Assembly: GCF_014646255.1 (NCBI RefSeq)
Contig: NZ_BMNC01000006.1
Location: 453,502 to 517,501, forward strand
Length of the DNA: 64,000 bases
Source of the DNA: Lentzea pudingi
GTDB taxonomy: Bacteria > Actinomycetota > Actinomycetes > Mycobacteriales > Pseudonocardiaceae
Reading direction: 5' to 3'
The notes beneath the pieces are model-generated. The model was not told the origin of the DNA and ran no database searches. It saw only the letters and a program-made list of their open reading frames with translations. This document shows positions 47,801 through 57,190 of this stretch, in pieces; position 1 is the first letter of the stretch, and each line of letters begins with the position of its first letter. The translations under genes were made by a program, and so were the position numbers.

Positions 47801-50800
47801 GATCCGGCTGCGCAGCACGGTGGCGTTGTGCGCGGCGTCCTGCCAGGCGGCGGCGAACAGCTCCGGCCGGGTGACCCCGTCCAGCACCGCCTCGAACTGC
47901 CCCAGGTACACACCGGAACCGGTGTCCATCAGGGAGTCGAAGAGGATGCCGTTCTGCGCCGGCGTCAGCTGGTAGATGTCGGCGACGTCGCGGCCGTCGC
48001 CCACCAGCCGGTCCACAGTGGACTGCCTCAGCGGCGCCAGCGGGAAGTCCGACGGCGTGCGGCCACCGGCGAGCGGGGTCCGGCAGTGCTCGACGATCTC
48101 CCGCAGCCCGGCCAGGAACGACTCGGCGAAGGCGGTCACCTCGGCGGCGGTGTGGCTTCCCTCCGAGTAGCCCAGGCTGAACGACAGCTCGTCGTCCGCG
48201 ACAGCGCCGACCACCTCGATCTCGTGCAACCGCCGGTCCCCGCCCGCCTGGACCACGTCGACCGGGGACAGCCGCCGGACCAGGGCGTGGCCGCCCGCAC
48301 CCGCGTCCCACTGACCGAGGTAGTTGAACGCCAGGCGTGGCCGCACGTCCGGCACCCGCGGAGCTGTTCCCAGGTAGCGGAGGGCACCGTGCCCGACGCC
48401 ACGCCGCGGAACGGCCCGCAGCTGCTCCTTCACCGACTTGACGCGGTCGGCGAGCGCGGGCGCGGAGGCGTCGAGCTCCACCGGGTAGTAGCTGGTGAAC
48501 CAGCCGACGGTGCGACTCAGGCTCACGCCGTCGAACAGATCCTCCTCGCGGCCGTGCCCCTCCAGGGCGATCAGCGCGCGGTCCTCGCCCGTCCAGGCGG
48601 TGAAGGCGGTGCTCAGCGCCGTGAGCAGCACGTCGTTGATCTCGGTGCGGTAGACGGCCGGCACGTCGTAGAGCAACGCGTCGGTGGCGCCGGCGTCCAG
48701 CGTGACCGTGACGGTCCGGTTCGACGCCACCGTCGACTCCACAGTGGACGAACCACCGGAGATCGCGGACCAGTGACCGATCTCGTCGTCGAAGACGCCG
48801 TCCACGGCGGCCTCGCGCAGCCGCCGGGACCACTCGGCGAACCCCGTGGTCCGCACGCCCAGCGAGATCGGCTGGCCCGCTTTCGCCTGCTGGTAGCCGC
48901 GTTCCAGGTCCTCGACGAGGATCCGCCACGACAGGCCGTCGACGACCAGGTGGTGGGCGACCAGCAGCAGCCGATCGCCCGAGCCGAGCAGCGCGGCCTG
49001 GAACAGCGGCCCGGCGGCCAGGTCCGTGGCGGCGCTGAGCCGTGCCGCGGCCTCCCCCGCCTCCTCCGCGAGGACCGGCAGCTCGCCGGGTGCGTCCCCG
49101 GCGGCGGACAGCGACTGCACGCGACGGCCCGCCTGGCCGGTGACGCGCAGCCGCAACGCCTCGTGGTGGTCGACGAGTGCGTGGACCGCGGCTGCCAGCG
49201 CGCGGGCGTCCACGTCCGGCACCAGGTCGGCGACGACGTACTGGCTGAAGTCCGCGGGCACGGTGAACCGGTCGAACAGCAGCTCCTGCACCGGGCTCAG
49301 CGGCGCGGGGCCGTCGTGGACCGGGACGTCCACAGTGGACGTTTCCGCCTGGACGTGACGGCCGAGCTCGGCGATGGTCTGCCAGCGGAACAGGTCCCTG
49401 GACCGCAGCACGAGCCCCGCCCGGCGAGCACTGGCCGCCACCTGCAGCGCGACGATCGAGTCACCGCCGAGGGTGAAGAAGTTGTCGTGCACGCCGACGC
49501 GCTCGACGCCGGTGACCTCGGACCAGATCTCGGCGAGTGCCGTCTCCACCGGGCCGCTGGGGGCGACGTGACCGGCTTCGCCGCGCTGGTCCACGAGGTC
49601 GGGCAGGGCCTTGACGTCCACCTTGTCCCGCGCGGTGAGCGGGAAGGCGTCGAGCACCGCGATCGCCGAGGGCACCATGTAGTCCGGCAGCACCCGGCCG
49701 AGGGCGGCGGTCAGGCTCGCCGGCTCGGGACGGGCACCCCCGGCGGCGGTCACGTAGCCGAGGAGGCGTTTGCGGCCGGCGTCGTCCTCGCGCACGATCA
49801 CGACGGCCGTGTTCACCTCGGGCTGGTCGAGCAGGACGGCCTCGATCTCGCCGAGCTCGACGCGGTAGCCGCGGATCTTCACCTGGTCGTCGATCCGGCC
49901 GAGGATCTCCAGGTCCCCGTTGGCGAGCCGCCGCACCAGGTCGCCCGTGCGGTACAACCGTCCACCCGGGACGGTGCCGAGGTGGTCCGCGACGAACCGT
50001 TCCGCGGTGAGGTCGGGCCGGTTCAGGTAACCGCGGGCCAGGCCGGCGCCGCCCAGGTACAGCTCACCGGGCGCCCCGGCGGGCAGCGGCCGGCCCCACT
50101 CGTCGAGCACGTACCCGGTGATGTTCCGCACCGGTGCGCCGATGGACGGCCGGCCGGTGTGCTCCGGCCTCAGCTCCGCGCCGGTGGCCAGCACGGTGGA
50201 CTCGGTCGGCCCGTAGTGGTTGATCACCCGGACGCGGCTGCCCTCGCGCGGCCGGGTGCGCACCATGTCCGCGCCGGTGATGATCACGCGCGGCGGACTC
50301 GGCTGGTCGTCCAGCTCGCGCAGCACGCCCTCGAGACGGCCCGCCACCACGACCGACAGGGTCACCCGCTGACAGGACATCCAGGCCGCCAGGTCGCGCG
50401 GGTCGTCGAGCACGTCCGCGGGGGCGACCGCGACCCCGGCGCCCGCCATCAGGTTGCACCAGACCTCCAGCGCGACCGCGTCGAACGCCGTGGTGCCGAT
50501 CTGCGAGCCCCGGTCCGCGCTGGTGACCTCGTAGGCCTCGCGGTACCAGGTGATCAGGTTGACCAGGTTCCGGTGCTCGACCATGACGCCCTTGGGACGG
50601 CCGGTCGACCCGGAGGTGTAGACGACGTACGCGAGGCTCCCCGCGTGCGCCGCCGTGACCGGTGCGGTGGCGGGCAGTCCGGCGAGGACGTCGCCGAGCT
50701 CGTCGAGGCACACCAGCGCGGCGGTGACCTCCGGCAGGCGGCCGGCCAGGGACCGCTGGGTGACCACGACCGGGGCGCGGGTGTCCGCGACGACGAAACC

Positions 50801-53800
50801 CAGCCGGTCAGCCGGGTTGCTCGGGTCGATGGCGGCGTAAGGCGAGCCGGCCTTCATCGCGGCGAGCGCGCCGAACACGAAGTCCGGGCCGCGTTCCACG
50901 CAGACCACCACCGGCACGTCCGCACCCACCCCGAGGGTGAGCAGGTGGTGCGCCAGCCGGTTGGTGTGCTCGTCCAGCTCCCGGTAGGTCCAGCTCCGCT
51001 CGCCGGAGGTCAGCGCGACCACGTCCGGGGTCCGCGCCGCCACCTGCCGGAAGAGGTCGTGCGCGGTCAGCGCGGCGGGCGTCCCGGAGGCGGTGTCGTT
51101 CCACCGCCGCAACAGCAGGTCCCACTCCCGGTCGCCGTGCAGGGGCAACTCGCGGAGGGCCAGTTCCGGACCGTCCACCATGGACTCCAGCAGCACGGTC
51201 AGGTGGCCCGCGAGCCGTTCGACGGTCTGTTCGTCGAAGAGGTCGGTGTTGTACTGGACCTCCGCGTCCAGCTCCCCGTCGCGTTCGGTGAAGTCGAAGG
51301 CGATGTCGAACATCACGGCGAGCAGCGGCACCGGCAGCCGTTCCACGGTGAGGCCGGCGAGAGCGGGGAGCCGGAAGCGGGTGTTCTGCAGGACCACCAT
51401 CGCCTGGACCAGCGGGGAGGTGGTGGCGTCGCGCTCGCCGGCGAGACGGTCGACGAGCTGGTCGAAGGGCACCTGCTGGTGGGTGAAGGCGGACAGCACC
51501 GTCTCGCGCACGCCGTCCAGGTCCGCGGCGACGGACAGCAGCGGATCAATCGGCGCCCGCAGCGCCACGGTGTTGACGAAGTTGCCGATGAGCTCCTCGG
51601 TGGCGGCGTGCTCCCGGCCTGACACCGCCGCCCCGAGCGCGAAGTCCCGCTGGCCCGAGTAGCGCGACAGCAGCAACCGGACTGCGGCGACCAGGACCAC
51701 GAACAGCGTCGCGTCCCTGTCGGCGGCCAGATCGCCCAGACGCGCGGTGAGGCCGGCGGGCAACGTCCAGCGGTGCGCCGCACCCGCTGTCGTGCGGACC
51801 GCCGGGCGCGGCCGGTCGGTGGGCAGCCGCAGCTCGGGCAGGCCGTCGAGCTGGTCCGCCCAGTAGGCGTGCTCACCGGCGAGCGCTTCCGGTGTGCGGG
51901 TGCGGCGGTCCCAGGCGGCGTAGTCGGCGAAGCGGACCTCCGGCGCCGTGGGACGCACCGGCGCACCACCGGCCGCCGCGTCGTAGAACGCGGAGAGCTC
52001 CTCGGTCAGCAGCCCGAGGGACCAGCCGTCCACGGCGATGTGGTGGGCGTTGACGAGCAGCACGTGCTCGCCGGCGTCCTGCGTGATCAGCAGGAACCGG
52101 ATCAGCGGGCCGGTGCGCAGGTCGAACGGGGTGCGCAGGCCGGTGTCCAACACCTCGTCCAGGCAATCGGTGGCGGCACCGGTGAGGTCCACCGTCGTCA
52201 CGTCCACAGTGGACACAGGAAGGACCACCTGGACCGGTTCGCCCCCGCTGTCGTCGAAGACCGTGCGCAACGGCTCGTGCCGGGTCACCAGCGCGGTGGC
52301 GGCGGCCCGCAGCGCCGCGAGGTCGAGGTCGCCCTCCAGCCGGAAGGCGAGGGGAACGCTGAACTCCAGCGAGTCCGGGTTCAGCTGCTGCTGCAACCAG
52401 AACCGGCGCTGCGCGGTGGACAGCGGGAGCCGGTCACCCGCGCCGGCGGTGATCAGGTCCGTCTCGGTCGCGGTGACCCCGCCGAGCAGCAGGGCGAGCT
52501 CGGCGACGGTGCGGTGGTCGAAGATCGTGCGCGCCTGCAGCCTGGTGCCGAACCGGTCGTGGATCTCCCGCGCCAGTCGCATCGCGCTGAGCGAGTGCCC
52601 GCCCAGGCGGAAGAAGTCGTCGTCGGCGCCGATGACCGGTTCCCCGACCACCTCGCTGAAGATCGCGGCCAGCTCCTGTTCGACCGCACCCGAGGGGGCC
52701 CGGTACCCCGCGGTGAGACGGTCCTGCCTGCCGGGGTCCGGCAGGGCGTTGCGGTCGAGCTTCCCGCTCATCGTCAGCGGCAACGCGTCGAGCAGGACGT
52801 AGGCGACGGGCACCATGTGCTCCGGAAGCCGTTGCGCGAGAACGGCTCGCACGGTCGTGCGGCTGACTTCGGGTCCTGCCACGAGATACGCGATCAGCTG
52901 CTGGTCGCGGGCGATGACGGCGGCGTCCGCCACTCCGCCGATCTCCCGCAGGGCCAGCTCGACCTCCTGCACCTCCACCCGGAAACCGCGGATCTTCACC
53001 TGGTGGTCGACCCGGCCCAGGTAGTCGATCCTGCCGTCGGGCAGCACCCGCGCGAGGTCACCCGTGCGGTAGATCCGTTCTCCCCCGGCACCGAACGGCG
53101 ACGCGACGAACCGTTCCGCGGTGAGGTCGGGGCGGCGGTGGTAGCCACGAGCCAGCTGAGCGCCGCCGAGGTACAGCTCGCCGACCTCGCCGGCCGGCAC
53201 CTCGCGCAGCCGTTCGTCGAGGACGTGGGTCGTGATGTCGGTGACCGCGACGCCGATCGGCACGGTGGGTTCCCCGGCGACGGTGTCCGCGTAGGTCACG
53301 TGGATCGTGCCCTCGGTGGGGCCGTACAGGTCGTGCAGCCCGATGTCGAAGATCTCGAAGAACTGGTCGCGGACGCTGGTGGGCAGCGCCTCACCGCTCG
53401 TGAACACCGCCCGCAGGGTGCCGCAGCCCGCCACGTCGGGGTGGGCGAGGAACGCGGTCAGCATGGACGCCACGAAGTGCGCGACGGTGATGCCGCGGTC
53501 CTGCACGAGCCGCACCAGGTAGTCGGTGTCGCGGTGGCCACCCGGCTTGGCCAGCACCAGGGTGGCGCCGCCGAACAACGGCCAGAAGATCTCCCACACG
53601 GAGACGTCGAAGCTCATCGGGGTCTTCTGCAGGACGCGGTCCCCCGGGCGGATCGGGTACTGGTCCTGGGTCCAGATCATGTTGCGCAGCACCGCGTCCC
53701 GGGAGACCTGCACACCCTTGGGCGTTCCGGTCGAGCCCGAGGTGTAGATCGTGTAGGCCAGGTTCTCGTGGTGCGTCCCCACCGTCGTGAACGGCGTGCC

Positions 53801-54196
53801 TTCCTGCGCCCCCAGCTCGATCACGCGGGCGCCGGTGTCCGGCAACCGGTGCAGCAGGTGCGGCTGGGCCAGGACGATCGGGGCGGCGGTGTCGGCGACC
53901 AGGAAGGAGATCCGGTGCGCGGGGTAGTCCGGGTCCAGTGGCACGTAGGCGGCACCGGCCTTGAACACGCCGAGCAGCGCCACGATCATCTCCGGGCTGC
54001 GGTCGGCGAAGACACCGACGACGACCTCCGGCCCGGCGCCGTGCGCGGCCAGCTGGGCCGCCAGGTGGGACGCGCGGGCGTCGAGCTGCGCGTAGGTCAG
54101 CGATCCCGTCTCGGACTCCACCGCGATCGCGTCCGGCGACCGCCGCACCTGCCGCGCGAATGCGTCGTACAGACCACGCGCATGTTGCTGAACCAC
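44858..54196 (-). CDS. NRPS 1: modules 1-3 (A-T / C-A-T-E / C-A-T)
   Basis: 3,112 residues from GTG 54196 (AAGGGGG about 9 bases upstream). Approximate order: A1 1-510 with no condensation domain, so this protein starts the peptide; T1 near 560 (LGGHSLSAM); C2 615-1050 (HHIAVDGWS); A2 1070-1570; T2 near 1625 (LGGDSIVAL); E2 1670-2110 (HHLVVDGLSW, EGHGRE, FNYLGQ); C3 2120-2560 (HHLLMDGTS, accepting a D residue); A3 2570-3010; T3 near 3065. Codes read by eye: A1 DVWHFSLIHK, close to Ser codes; A2 DALVIGHVLK, not recognised; A3 DGWTGGILAK, an aromatic-like start with an enlarged pocket, candidate for beta-methyl-Phe. All three A domains keep the A10 lysine. One base separates its stop from the NRPS 2 start. 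Confidence 0.92.
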   Translation of the reverse strand: MVQQHARGLYDAFARQVRRSPDAIAVESETGSLTYAQLDARASHLAAQLAAHGAGPEVVVGVFADRSPEMIVALLGVFKAGAAYVPLDPDYPAHRISFLVADTAAPIVLAQPHLLHRLPDTGARVIELGAQEGTPFTTVGTHHENLAYTIYTSGSTGTPKGVQVSRDAVLRNMIWTQDQYPIRPGDRVLQKTPMSFDVSVWEIFWPLFGGATLVLAKPGGHRDTDYLVRLVQDRGITVAHFVASMLTAFLAHPDVAGCGTLRAVFTSGEALPTSVRDQFFEIFDIGLHDLYGPTEGTIHVTYADTVAGEPTVPIGVAVTDITTHVLDERLREVPAGEVGELYLGGAQLARGYHRRPDLTAERFVASPFGAGGERIYRTGDLARVLPDGRIDYLGRVDHQVKIRGFRVEVQEVELALREIGGVADAAVIARDQQLIAYLVAGPEVSRTTVRAVLAQRLPEHMVPVAYVLLDALPLTMSGKLDRNALPDPGRQDRLTAGYRAPSGAVEQELAAIFSEVVGEPVIGADDDFFRLGGHSLSAMRLAREIHDRFGTRLQARTIFDHRTVAELALLLGGVTATETDLITAGAGDRLPLSTAQRRFWLQQQLNPDSLEFSVPLAFRLEGDLDLAALRAAATALVTRHEPLRTVFDDSGGEPVQVVLPVSTVDVTTVDLTGAATDCLDEVLDTGLRTPFDLRTGPLIRFLLITQDAGEHVLLVNAHHIAVDGWSLGLLTEELSAFYDAAAGGAPVRPTAPEVRFADYAAWDRRTRTPEALAGEHAYWADQLDGLPELRLPTDRPRPAVRTTAGAAHRWTLPAGLTARLGDLAADRDATLFVVLVAAVRLLLSRYSGQRDFALGAAVSGREHAATEELIGNFVNTVALRAPIDPLLSVAADLDGVRETVLSAFTHQQVPFDQLVDRLAGERDATTSPLVQAMVVLQNTRFRLPALAGLTVERLPVPLLAVMFDIAFDFTERDGELDAEVQYNTDLFDEQTVERLAGHLTVLLESMVDGPELALRELPLHGDREWDLLLRRWNDTASGTPAALTAHDLFRQVAARTPDVVALTSGERSWTYRELDEHTNRLAHHLLTLGVGADVPVVVCVERGPDFVFGALAAMKAGSPYAAIDPSNPADRLGFVVADTRAPVVVTQRSLAGRLPEVTAALVCLDELGDVLAGLPATAPVTAAHAGSLAYVVYTSGSTGRPKGVMVEHRNLVNLITWYREAYEVTSADRGSQIGTTAFDAVALEVWCNLMAGAGVAVAPADVLDDPRDLAAWMSCQRVTLSVVVAGRLEGVLRELDDQPSPPRVIITGADMVRTRPREGSRVRVINHYGPTESTVLATGAELRPEHTGRPSIGAPVRNITGYVLDEWGRPLPAGAPGELYLGGAGLARGYLNRPDLTAERFVADHLGTVPGGRLYRTGDLVRRLANGDLEILGRIDDQVKIRGYRVELGEIEAVLLDQPEVNTAVVIVREDDAGRKRLLGYVTAAGGARPEPASLTAALGRVLPDYMVPSAIAVLDAFPLTARDKVDVKALPDLVDQRGEAGHVAPSGPVETALAEIWSEVTGVERVGVHDNFFTLGGDSIVALQVAASARRAGLVLRSRDLFRWQTIAELGRHVQAETSTVDVPVHDGPAPLSPVQELLFDRFTVPADFSQYVVADLVPDVDARALAAAVHALVDHHEALRLRVTGQAGRRVQSLSAAGDAPGELPVLAEEAGEAAARLSAATDLAAGPLFQAALLGSGDRLLLVAHHLVVDGLSWRILVEDLERGYQQAKAGQPISLGVRTTGFAEWSRRLREAAVDGVFDDEIGHWSAISGGSSTVESTVASNRTVTVTLDAGATDALLYDVPAVYRTEINDVLLTALSTAFTAWTGEDRALIALEGHGREEDLFDGVSLSRTVGWFTSYYPVELDASAPALADRVKSVKEQLRAVPRRGVGHGALRYLGTAPRVPDVRPRLAFNYLGQWDAGAGGHALVRRLSPVDVVQAGGDRRLHEIEVVGAVADDELSFSLGYSEGSHTAAEVTAFAESFLAGLREIVEHCRTPLAGGRTPSDFPLAPLRQSTVDRLVGDGRDVADIYQLTPAQNGILFDSLMDTGSGVYLGQFEAVLDGVTRPELFAAAWQDAAHNATVLRSRIVWEGLEGPVQLVHRQVEVPITHLDWRGLPEDERERELTALRAADRAAGLDLTAAPATRVTLIRLAEGRVRLLWTVHHLLMDGTSAYQVLGEVFVRYAALAAGRSTRPAPRRPFADYVRWLRGRDEQAAREFWTAELAGLTAPTALPYDIAPSGGHRTASTATVEVDVDAGGAAAWAREHRLTLNTLVQGAWALLLSRYSGERDVVFGATVSGRPTDLLDADRIVGPMINTLPVRVRVRGDLALSDWLSELQRSQVAAREYDWISSAQTQECTAVPAGTALFESIVVFENYPIDHDAAAANGLELLEVTSTEISGYPLALVVYPGDGLRLSLRYDPALFTADTARELAARFGRLLTEISGPHVTSVRDLRMISPDEYRRTVHEWTATESAYSVDRRMDELIAERVRRDPSAVAVEDGDQTLTYGELDLRANRLARYLVSRGVRRDTLVGIALDRNLELVVAILAVLKAGAGYVPLDPRFPAARLAHMLAETRPPVLLTQERLLDSFAGGAGEVIAVERIAAEVARRGRTAPRVPGSSSRDLAYVVYTSGSTGRPKGVMIEHRSLVNVILSGIEHYDLKPGSRKLQFYTMSFDGGVWDVFMTLASGATLVMATVDGQGQVDDLPAQLRDRRITALTLPPAVLPLLDPATFPDLAAVGVGGDVLPRDLADAWSRRMRLVNIYGPSETALAVTLFQARPDAPYRAVPLGPPVPNAELYVLDADLSPVPPGMTGELYIGGAGLGRGYVDRPELTAERFVANPFGPPGSRLYRTGDLVRWSEPGWLDFAGRVDDQVKIRGYRVELAEVENALLRHPEVAEAAVVATGDGDRRRLVGYVSAAGRTITANLREVLAAELPDFMVPAQVVVLETLPLGPTGKIDRRALPEPGRADAVAAGYLPPTDPTQESLTAIYAEVLGLEKVGVQDSFFELGGDSISVLKLTSRVRLAFDIEMSPREFFDAPTIDALSELVQDKVLAGLEAELGVH

Positions 54197-54343
54197 CGCA
54201 GAACCCCCTTGTGTGGCGCAGAAGAAGTGCGCCGAGAACAGCGAATCGCGTTCCGACGCAATACTTCAGTGCGGGGGGCCGTCAGGGCCACATCCTTTAC
54301 AGGCAGGTGAAACAGCACGGCCAGAGGCGTGCCGGCCGAGCGA

Positions 54344-54378
54344 GAACGGCGCCCCACCGGTGTGGTGAGGCGCCGTTC
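54344..54378 (-). terminator. Hairpin after glycosyltransferase 2, upstream of NRPS 1
   Basis: A 10-bp GC-rich stem (54344-54353 with 54369-54378, GAACGGCGCC) lies directly after the stop of the gene at 54382, reading on the minus strand. There is no T-run, so termination may be partial. The remaining 54197-54340 would then hold a promoter for the NRPS operon. Confidence 0.55.
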
Positions 54379-54381
54379 GGC

Positions 54382-55896
54382 TCAGTAACCGCCCAGTCTG
54401 CGCTGGGCCGGCCACCACTGCTGCCAGGGTTGCGGGCGGCCGCGGCAGAGGAGGATCTCGCGGCCCTGCTCCTTGCTGGCGCTCAGGCCGATGCCGTTGT
54501 CGTACACGGCGGCCGTCGTGCACCGCCAGCCCGCGAAGGTGCCCCGGCTCAGGCCGACCGCGATGACGACGTCGGCGGAGTCCGGCGGCGGGCCCCAGTG
54601 GTACAGCTCGTTGTGCCCGCTGTACACCGCGGGAAGGCCGAACTGCCGGCCGTGCAGGTGCAGGGCGCCTGCCTCGCCGAAGTTCTCGGTGAGGACGACC
54701 GCCCTGTCCCGTTCGGCAGCGGGAAGTCCTTTGTAGACCTCCGAGACCTGTCGTGCCATCGCGGGCCAGCCGACGGTCTCCACCGAGAGGCTCGCCACCG
54801 GGTACCGCGCGAACAACTTCTCGGGCAGCACGGGCATCGTCAGCAGGAACTGCGGCACGGCCAGCAGTCCGATCGCCCCGAACAGCACGAACGGCCGCCA
54901 TCGGGCGCGGCTGATCCAGCGGTCCGCCACCACGGCACCCGCGGCGGTCACCGCGAGCAGGAAGCCGGCCGTGTAGTCCGCACGACCACCCTGCACCAGC
55001 AACACGAGCGCGAGGGCCAGGAGGAAGGCGGGAGCCAGACCGCGAACCGGACGCCAGTGCTTCCAGCGGAACAGGCCGACGACACCGCTGATCCACACCG
55101 GGAGGACGGCCGGGCCGAGCAGGACGATCATGTTGGTGAGGAACAGCGAACGGTTCTCCGCACCCTCCTCCCTGCCCAGCGCCGCGGCCATCTCCAGCTG
55201 CGGCCAGCCGTGGGTGACCTGGTACAGCAGGCTGGGCAGGCCGATCACCAGCCCCAGGGCCATGCCGAGGTACAGCCGCCGGTCCCGGAAAGCGGACCGG
55301 GGACCGAGCAGCGCGATCGAGACCAGCCACACCAGGGGCAGCAGCAGGATCATGTACTTGACGTACAGACCGAGACCGCAGGTGATCCCGGCGTGGATCC
55401 ACCACCTGCCGTCGCCGCGCAGCAGCGCCCGCAGGGTGAACAGGACGGCGGCGCACCAGACGACCATGTCGACGCTGGTGGTGAGCAGGAAGTGCCCGAC
55501 ACCCCAGCCCAACGGCGAACTCGCCACCGCGACCACGGTCAGCAGCTGGGCGCGGCGGCCGCCGCCCAGTTCCGCGGTGATCACGGCCAGCAGCACCAGC
55601 ACGGCCGCGCCGCAGAGCAGGGCCGGGACGCGCACGCCCCAGGCGGAGTCGCCGAACACCGCGGCGCCGAACCTGGCCAGCAACGGCAGTGCCGCGGGCT
55701 GGTCGGTGTAACCCCAGCCCGGCCGGTCGCCCAGCATCCGGAAGTACAGCTCGTCGGCGGTCAGTCCGTAGTTGCCGAGGAAGACAGCCTGGACCACCGA
55801 GACGATGGAGACCACGAATCCCACGGGACGCCAGGCGATCCCGGTTCTGACCGGCAGCCGCGCCGGAGCGGTGACGACGTCCTCTCGCACGGTCAT
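54382..55896 (-). CDS. ArnT/GT39-like membrane glycosyltransferase 2
   Basis: A 504-residue paralogue of the enzyme encoded at 28674, with the same layout: GLTADELYFRMLGDRPGWGYTDQPA in the first external loop (the DE pair is catalytic in GT-C enzymes), about ten helices, and a C-terminal soluble domain with GEAGALHLHGRQFGLPAVYSG. HGWPQLEMA corresponds to HGWPQFTVA of the first copy. Two membrane transferases fit a disaccharide or two separate sugars on the peptide, as with the mannoses on mannopeptimycin. No polyprenyl-phosphomannose synthase lies in the cluster, so the donor would come from general metabolism. It overlaps the DUF1330 gene upstream by four bases. Confidence 0.78.
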   Translation of the reverse strand: MTVREDVVTAPARLPVRTGIAWRPVGFVVSIVSVVQAVFLGNYGLTADELYFRMLGDRPGWGYTDQPAALPLLARFGAAVFGDSAWGVRVPALLCGAAVLVLLAVITAELGGGRRAQLLTVVAVASSPLGWGVGHFLLTTSVDMVVWCAAVLFTLRALLRGDGRWWIHAGITCGLGLYVKYMILLLPLVWLVSIALLGPRSAFRDRRLYLGMALGLVIGLPSLLYQVTHGWPQLEMAAALGREEGAENRSLFLTNMIVLLGPAVLPVWISGVVGLFRWKHWRPVRGLAPAFLLALALVLLVQGGRADYTAGFLLAVTAAGAVVADRWISRARWRPFVLFGAIGLLAVPQFLLTMPVLPEKLFARYPVASLSVETVGWPAMARQVSEVYKGLPAAERDRAVVLTENFGEAGALHLHGRQFGLPAVYSGHNELYHWGPPPDSADVVIAVGLSRGTFAGWRCTTAAVYDNGIGLSASKEQGREILLCRGRPQPWQQWWPAQRRLGGY

Positions 55897-56192
55897 GCGC
55901 GGTCACCTTCACCGTCGAAGACGACCAGCTCCAGGTCCACCCCGGACCGCACCTCGACGAGCTCCTGGTACGCGGGAGACCGGTACCAGCGGCGGGCGTG
56001 GTCGGCGCTGGGGAACTCCAGCACCGAGACGTGGCCGGGCCTCCAGTCGCCTTCGAGGACGTCGATCTCCGCGCCGCGCAGGAAGAACCGGCCACCGAAC
56101 GGTTCCACGGTGGACATGACCCGGCGGCGGTACTCGTCGAGCCCGGCCTGGTCGTGCACGGCCACGATGTTGCCGAGTACCAGCGTGGGCAT
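55893..56192 (-). CDS. DUF1330/ABM-fold small protein
   Basis: A 99-residue dimeric alpha-beta-barrel type protein (DUF1330). Landmarks are AVHDQAGLDEYRRRVMSTVEPFGGRFFLRG and the motif VSVLEFPSADHARRWYRSPAYQEL, which is strongly conserved in the family. Members occur as small enzymes or accessory proteins in natural-product clusters (isomerases, cyclases, monooxygenases), but no activity can be assigned. It sits between the mu-crystallin-like gene (one-base overlap) and glycosyltransferase 2 (four-base overlap), so it belongs to the right-arm operon. Confidence 0.75.
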   Translation of the reverse strand: MPTLVLGNIVAVHDQAGLDEYRRRVMSTVEPFGGRFFLRGAEIDVLEGDWRPGHVSVLEFPSADHARRWYRSPAYQELVEVRSGVDLELVVFDGEGDRA

Positions 56193-57187
56193 CAGTGCTC
56201 ACCCGTCTCGCGCTGGTAGGCCACCCGGACACCGGTGCCGGACTCGGTGGCCGCGCGCACGACGAGGAATCCGGCGACCACGTCCTGCGCGGCCATGCCG
56301 AGCGACTTGAACACGGTGATCTGCTCCGCCGACGTCCGGCCGCCGTGCCTGCCCAGCAGGACGTCACCGACCTCGGTCACCTGGTCGGCGGTGAGCAGTC
56401 CCTCGGCGATCGGCGCACCCACGTCCGCGGACTCGGCGAGCGCGGACTCCAAGCTGTCCACGAACACCGCCGCCCGTGCGACCGCGCCGGACGGCAGCTC
56501 GCGGGCGTCCTTCGTGGACGCGCCGATCGCGTTGACGTGCACGCCGTCGGCGAGGTCCGCGGCGTCCAGCACCGGTTCCCCGCTGGAGGTGGTCGTGCAG
56601 ACCAGGTCGGCACCGCGCACGGCCTCGGCGGACGAGCGGGTGACCTCCACGTCGATCCCGAACTGCTGGGACGCGTGCTTGGCGAACAGCTCGGCCCGAT
56701 CCCGCGTCCGGCTGAACACCCGCACCCGGCGCAGCTCCCGGACCAGGTGCATGGCCTCCAGGTGGCCGCGGGCCTGCGCACCGGCACCGATGATCGCGAG
56801 GTCACCCGCGTCCGGGCGGGCCAGAGCCCTGGTGGCGGCCGCGGAGACGGCCGCGGTGCGGATGCCCGTCAGCGCCGCACCGTCCACAGTGGCCAGCGGA
56901 TAGCCGGTCTCCTGGTCGAACACCACGACCACGCCCACGTGCACCGGCAGCCCGCGGGCGGCGTTGTCCGGCTTCAGCATGATCGCCTTGAGGCCGAAGC
57001 CGTACCCGGCGACGTGGCTGGGCATGCTCGCGAAGATCTCGTTGCCCGACTGCGGGCGCAGGATCGCCCGCAGCGGCTGGGTCACCACGCCCTCGCTGTA
57101 CCGGCGCAGGACGTCGGCCATCGCCGGGATGGCATCGGCCATCGTGAGCGCCTTGCGCACCGCGGCGCCGTCCAGGATCAACAACAT
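56192..57187 (-). CDS. Ornithine cyclodeaminase/mu-crystallin family enzyme
   Basis: A 331-residue NAD(P)-dependent protein. The substrate half (1-120, with FGLKAIMLKPDNAARGLP holding the conserved lysine) is followed by the Rossmann half with LAIIGAGAQARGHLEAM (128-144) and VFSRTRDRAELFA. The C-terminus has VGDVLLGRHGGRTS, normal for the family. Members act as ornithine cyclodeaminase, alanine dehydrogenase, ketimine reductase or amino-acid dehydrogenases such as SbnB; sequence alone does not decide. In this operon it may reduce an imine or aminate a keto acid from the prephenate-derived branch encoded next to it (inference). Confidence 0.8.
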   Translation of the reverse strand: MLLILDGAAVRKALTMADAIPAMADVLRRYSEGVVTQPLRAILRPQSGNEIFASMPSHVAGYGFGLKAIMLKPDNAARGLPVHVGVVVVFDQETGYPLATVDGAALTGIRTAAVSAAATRALARPDAGDLAIIGAGAQARGHLEAMHLVRELRRVRVFSRTRDRAELFAKHASQQFGIDVEVTRSSAEAVRGADLVCTTTSSGEPVLDAADLADGVHVNAIGASTKDARELPSGAVARAAVFVDSLESALAESADVGAPIAEGLLTADQVTEVGDVLLGRHGGRTSAEQITVFKSLGMAAQDVVAGFLVVRAATESGTGVRVAYQRETGEH

Positions 57188-57190
57188 CGG

